DNA from: Dicaeum eximium
Lineage: Eukaryota; Chordata; Aves; Passeriformes; Dicaeidae
NCBI GenBank assembly: GCA_013396995.1
Contig: VWZP01009943.1
Location: forward strand, 868,001 to 932,000
DNA: 64,000 nucleotides
Direction of reading: 5' to 3'
The notes beneath the pieces were generated by a model, which worked only from the letters and a program-made list of their open reading frames with translations, made no database searches and was not told the origin of the DNA. Both the position numbers and the translations under genes were made by a program. This document shows positions 58,831 to 64,000 of this stretch, piece after piece. Position 1 is the first letter of the stretch, and every line of letters starts with the position of its first letter.

Positions 58831-61800
58831 TATCCTTTGTTTGCATGCTTGTGTTTTCTGAGAGACTGACAAGAGTGTTTTATGTATGAGTGAAACTAGT
58901 AGAAAACTATATGTGTGTGTGGAGAGCATTGTGATGCTTTGGGAGAAACAGAAATAACATTTAAAAAGTGAAAAAGTATCTATTAGTAGTACTCTTACAT
59001 CTAGATAAAGGAGCTAAGGCTGGTGCACCAACAGCTTCCATTCTAGCATTTTCTGATTTCTGAATGTCTGAAATAGGAATCTGAGTATTCTTTTGCCATA
59101 AGTTTTTTATGTTACAAGAAGAAATATGCATGTGTATGGACGTGCCCAGATGCACACATGCAAACTGTATTAAATTCACACACAACTAAGCACATAAAAT
59201 AGAAAATTGTAAAAAATGTTATTGCTCCTCTAAAATACTTTAGTTCTTACAGATACAGTTGCAAAAACAGATTAAAAAATCCAGAAACGTAGGGTCGTAC
59301 AGATGTAACATTTCATCTTAACATGTACTTTTTTTGGAAAAGTGATCACATTTAATCTTAATTTAAAAAATGCTTCTATCCAGTGGGGGCAATTTTACAC
59401 TAGTCTGGAAGACTGCTTGGTAAGCATGAGACAAATTCCAAGTGTTAAGTGTTATGTCTGACACTGAAATGACGGGAAATTGCAGACTGAACATGTTATA
59501 GGAGCAATTTTCCTATATTTCAAGGTCCAGAATCACATAAATCCCTTATCAGGTTTCCTAAATTTATGATTAAAAGAAATAGTTTCACCTACTCTTGCAC
59601 TGAAAATATCCTCTCTTCCAACTTCTACCATTTTTCTTTCTACCATAAAGCTGATTTGAAGATTTTTTTTAAATTTAATAGCCATTCTGATCTTAATTTT
59701 ACCATAGAAATGAAGAGAAAAACCTGTACCCACAGACAGCAAGAGTACTTTAACCTGCTCACAGGTTTTATGTCTTGTTCTATGAATTCTCAACAAATAC
59801 TAACAATAATTTGAAACTTTTTTTGGTACAGATTGCTGTCATGTGTAAGATCACAGCCACCAGCCATCACGCAAAGCTAGGACACACACGGCTGCTGGTA
59901 CCAGTTGCTTAAATAGTGAGTGCAGATTGCATCAAGCCTTCTGTACATTTCTGTGGTGGTGAGAACTATCTTTTTTTCCTTTGTTACATCCGAGTCAGTA
60001 AAAACTTCTACTCATCTGAGCATATAGCTTACTTCCTGTAATATTTTTTCCCATATGGATACAAATGGGAGTTTTGCTACTGACTTCAGAGATTTTCACC
60101 CAGTTGTGCATAGAACTAGGTGCAGATATGTACCTGGAAGCTCTTGGAAGTTTGCCAAGTGACTGAAGCTGTATCTGTCTCCCGTGGCTCCTGGGAATGT
60201 TAGTTCTCCATGAAATACTGCATTCCCTAAATGATAGAGGGCAATGTACATAAAAAACTCCTCAACTCCTTGTTGAGGATTATGGACTAAGAGCTGGATC
60301 TTCCCTATCCTGTTAGCAATGCTCTAGGTTGCTGATTGTATGTACTTTTTTCAGTCTCATGTTCTGAATTTGTATATGAATCATGAAATACTCACTCTTG
60401 GTATGAAGTGCCCAGTTTCACAAAAAGGAGGGAGAATGTCTCTTAGTGCAGATTCCTTGTAGCCCTGTAGAGACAGCACTCAGTTCTGCGTGGGTTCCTG
60501 ACACCCTGAAGCCAAGAGCTTAATTTGGCTGTGCCTGCCCTGCTCCCGGGTCCCTGGGGAGTGCAGAGGCGCAGGGCAGTGCTGCTGCCTCAGGAGGGCT
60601 GCGGGGTGAGAGCTCTGCCCAGTGCCACAGCTCCCCCAGGACCCGGAGCAGCAGCAGGCAGGGAGGTTTCTAGGCTTACCCCACAAAACTCTGGCCTCAG
60701 ATCTGCCCAGGGAAAGTAGGAATCCTATTCTGGACTGCTGTCCTTGGCCGACATTTACAGTTTCTTGAGGCGCCCCATGGCATGAGAACTATAAAAAAGC
60801 ACAGTGTTAGAGGGAAAGAGAAAGAAAATGAGTCCAACAGCAAAGGTGAAATGAAGAGTATGACTGTATTACTGGGACATGCATGTGAAACAGAGGAGCA
60901 AAGCTATTTCAGTGCAGCCCAAATTGTTTTATGCATTGTCAGCTCTCAGGTCAGATATTAGCATCATTTGCTCTTCGGAAGAAAACCGGTATAAGCAGCA
61001 GGTTTCATCATGTGAACAGACTTAAACCAAACTTTTGCAGTACTTTCTCAGTGCACCCACTCCCCTGATAAAAATATTTCCCAAAAGTTTCCAGTCCTGG
61101 AAGACCCCCAATCACTTTTGATGTGATTTTTGGGAAAGTTTCAATAACAAAAAATATTTTGATTATATAAATAAAACTATACTTCAGATCTGAAGCTTGA
61201 ACCTTTGCCTATTTTCTGCTGTTTTGTAACCCAGAGCATGTTAAAAATATATTAAAATGTTCGGTGCTGAAGAGAATATTTTAGCGTTCTGAAATCTCAC
61301 TTGGGTCTGTAGTTTCAGGCTTTTTTTTTATTGATATCTTGCCAGAAATTATTTCATAAAGATTTTTAAACGTTTGAAATGTCCAGCTCTATACATGGTT
61401 GTAAGTTAATTATCTATTGGGAGTCCTGGAAATTATATCAAGTACTGTTACTCAAATCTAACAAAAAGAAATTAAGGCAGGCTGAGATTGATTCTGCTTT
61501 TTCAGATCTACTTTTTAAAAAGTGGTGTCTTGGTATTATGGGATTTTTATCCAAAACTGCATTATACCTTATTGGCTAAAAATGATGAAGTGTAGTTCTA
61601 TTGGAATGGGATGTTGAGTCAGTCACAGTATGTGAACTGTTACAAAAGAGAGAAAATAGGCATGGAGAACAACTTAGCTGCAGGTTATTGCTTTACAATG
61701 GTTTACCATCTATGGCTTTTTATGTAGAAATAACTTAGGAGCTCAATCACTGTAAGCCTAGAAATGCCTTTTGAATTTTAAACAACAAACAAATGAAAAG

Positions 61801-64000
61801 AGCTGATTCAGTTTTATATTTTTATTATTTCTCCATGCCAACTATCTCTGATCTGGCAGTTTCAAGGATCTAAAAATGTCATGCATAGCAAACATCCTGA
61901 GCAACCTCAGGCTGAATACAAATGGCACAGTTTAATTGAAATTCCATTTTTGGTATCAATTCTTGCTTCCTGACAAATGTTGTGAGGAAAAAGCTGTCCT
62001 TACATACCAAAGCTTCTTCCTTTTTGGTGTATCCTCTGACTTCAGTGGCAATTAGGTGGCAACTGTCCAGGCCAAAGCTGCTCTTCCTCAAACACTTCCA
62101 CTGAGTACGGTTTGCACAGAACAGCAGTGGAGATGTCTGTGGAGCTACAATAAGTAGGGTTCCCTGATGATGTGTCAAATAACAGGCTCTATTCACTTTG
62201 CTGCAACAACATCCAGTGTAATTCCACTTTTATGTGCAGCATTACTGGAGTTGCACTGAAACAGAAGTAACAGGTGTGAACTGGGCTTTGTGGTTTTAGT
62301 GTGTCTATGAAAAGATTAGATTTGAACAGAAAGGCTACTGCCAAAAGAGATTGCTGTCTATGAAGGAATGGTGTTGTGTTTGTTTTTACTTTAGAAAATT
62401 TGGGAAAGGCATGTGTAATATAAAATAAGGCCTTTTTTTTCACTGTATAAGCTGTAATCATTTGGTCAGTACAAATGGATGTTGATTGTTACCCCTTTAT
62501 GCTCACACCATGCAGGTCACCTTGGGAAATGATGAGGTGGAAAGGGTGTGAGTAATATAAACTACATTTGGGCTTTTTAGAAGAGAATGTCCTATAATAG
62601 AGGAAATATCTCCATATTACAAAATATGTGTTTGAGGATCAGTTGTGCTATTCTTCCTCAGGAAAGCATTGACTTAATCACATTTTTGTAAGCAAGGAGA
62701 ATAGAATACAACACTTCATATTGTTTTCTGTATTTTATTGCACACATAACCAATAATCTTAGGAGCTGATCCCTGGTAATTTCCAATGTCCTTTATATAC
62801 CTCTCTTTAAAGAACAAGGATATTCAGGGGAAAAAAATACAAATCTGATATATTTCTGGTAGGAGTCTTCATTGTTTAATCACATTAGGAAATCCATTAA
62901 AATACGTGGTCATCTTAGCAGATGCATAAATAACAGCTGCTGTCCCTCACACTTCTCTGATCTGTGTGAGAAAAATGTAAGCCTATCTAGTAGCAATTAA
63001 TGGTGATTATGCTGATGCTTATTCTATTTAGAGCTACATTCTGTTTCCAATAAAATCTTTCTGAAGCTGCAGAATTAGAAACTCTTTCTTCTACTGGTAT
63101 GTAAGCATTCATTTTCTGTGGTTATATTTAGTATTTTGTGAATTTTAGTAATGATAAAGTTGTACAACTTGCTTGAGAAATTAATACTCTTTTGAATTTC
63201 TTTTCATTACTTATTTTTACATGAAAAACAGTTGTGGCTTCAAAGTATATCCATAAATCAGGTTAAACATTCCCATGTTTGCAATTCTAGAGAACAAAGC
63301 AGTCTGTCAACATATTGAAAACAATACAGATCTAAATATTAGACAAGCATACAAGAACTACAGGAATAAGCAAGTACTAGTTAGAGATAATCAGCATCAA
63401 GTGATGTCCAGGGCATGTCCCAAGGAGGTTAGATTCCCTCATCTCCATGGCTTTTGAGGGCCACATTAGATCAGCCCGGGCTCAGCCTGGGTACATGAGT
63501 AGATGTAGCAGACCAAAGTTGGGTAGCAGAGCACTGTAGCCTTCTTAGCTTTAAACACAACTCTTAAGTGTCCAGTGACATGTATTTGGCACTGAAATAG
63601 GAAAACAAAAGACTCTGGCAACATTATTTTGAAGTAGTGCTTAAGAATCTTTTCTCTTCTGCTTTGTTAGTTATGCTATACAAAAAGTACCTACTGGGAA
63701 GGATTTGGTCCAGCTCCCCCAGCTCAGCTTCCCAGGATGACTTTGTGAAATAAAGCTGAATCCCCTCTTTGGTCTACTGCAGCAGTTTTGGAAGTTCTTT
63801 TGTTTGCTGGGCCTTTCTGGATACTGATCCAAATTGTTCAGAAATATCTTTTTAGTCGCCTGCTTAAGACAAATTCATTTATTTGTTTGGCTACTTGCAC
63901 TGGCAGATTGCCCCTTAACAAAAGAATATGTAGGACAATCTTCTACTAACTGGAATGCTTTTTGAATTTCATTTTACCTGGCTTTGTCTGAGTTGCTTGT
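54821..64000. other. intergenic DNA, no gene seen
   Basis: About 9 kb of AT-rich DNA. It holds T/G-rich tracts at about 55451-55549 and 57779-57856, an (AAT)20 microsatellite at 58770-58829, and a small GC-richer patch at about 60530-60670. In human the next gene is TMEM168 on the opposite strand, but no piece of a multi-span membrane protein is visible here. Confidence 0.6.
58770..58829 (+). repeat. (AAT)20 microsatellite
   Basis: Twenty uninterrupted AAT triplets occupy 60 bases. It is the most regular simple repeat in the window and is very likely polymorphic. Confidence 0.98.

Overview
The window is nuclear DNA from a vertebrate, almost certainly a bird. Its genes have introns with GT/AG borders. 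Its interspersed repeats are 5'-truncated CR1 LINEs, whose 3' ends carry the avian CR1 octamer-type terminus, plus short solo LTRs of endogenous retroviruses. I see no Alu or L1-like sequence. The mix of CR1 and several LTRs fits a neoavian, possibly a passerine, but I cannot name the species. Most of the window is AT-rich and non-coding. All exon borders were read by eye from splice signals, reading-frame continuity and similarity to known proteins.

Two protein-coding genes are supported, both on the + strand and in the order known from human chromosome 7q31. IFRD1 (interferon-related developmental regulator 1, also TIS7/PC4) has 12 coding exons from 24596 to 34301 that join to an intact 434-residue protein. 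LSMEM1 (leucine-rich single-pass membrane protein 1, C7orf53) has 3 coding exons from 39180 to 44441 that join to 151 residues. The IFRD1 exon phases agree at every junction and no frame damage is seen.

The best-resolved regulatory region is the IFRD1 promoter and 5' leader (about 23.85-25.05 kb, a CpG island). It holds a 10-bp GC-rich minisatellite broken by a 65-base assembly gap, a CRE-like site, a palindromic AP-1/MARE-type site, an inverted CCAAT box, a GC box and a TATA box. The leader carries a 52-codon upstream ORF in good initiation context. A strict G-quadruplex motif lies in the 86-nt spacer between the upstream ORF stop and the main ATG. Known biology makes IFRD1 a phorbol-ester and stress-inducible immediate-early gene whose mRNA stability is controlled by an upstream ORF. 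The layout here fits that.

Region by region: 1-23365 is intergenic, with one clear solo LTR (2910-3193), a GC-richer stretch near 5.1-6.3 kb and simple repeats. 23366-23836 is a CR1 that ends just before the CpG island. 24133-34301 is IFRD1. 34302-39174 is the IFRD1 3' region and intergenic DNA with a 29-bp tandem duplication. 39175-44441 is LSMEM1. 44442-64000 has no gene I can support. It contains a solo LTR with a perfect 6-bp target duplication (47224-47625), three more CR1 copies, an LTR-like insertion nested in one of them, a further LTR candidate near 52.2-52.5 kb and an orphan CpG island at about 50.28-50.67 kb. No tRNA, rRNA or CRISPR was seen, and no intact retroviral coding region.
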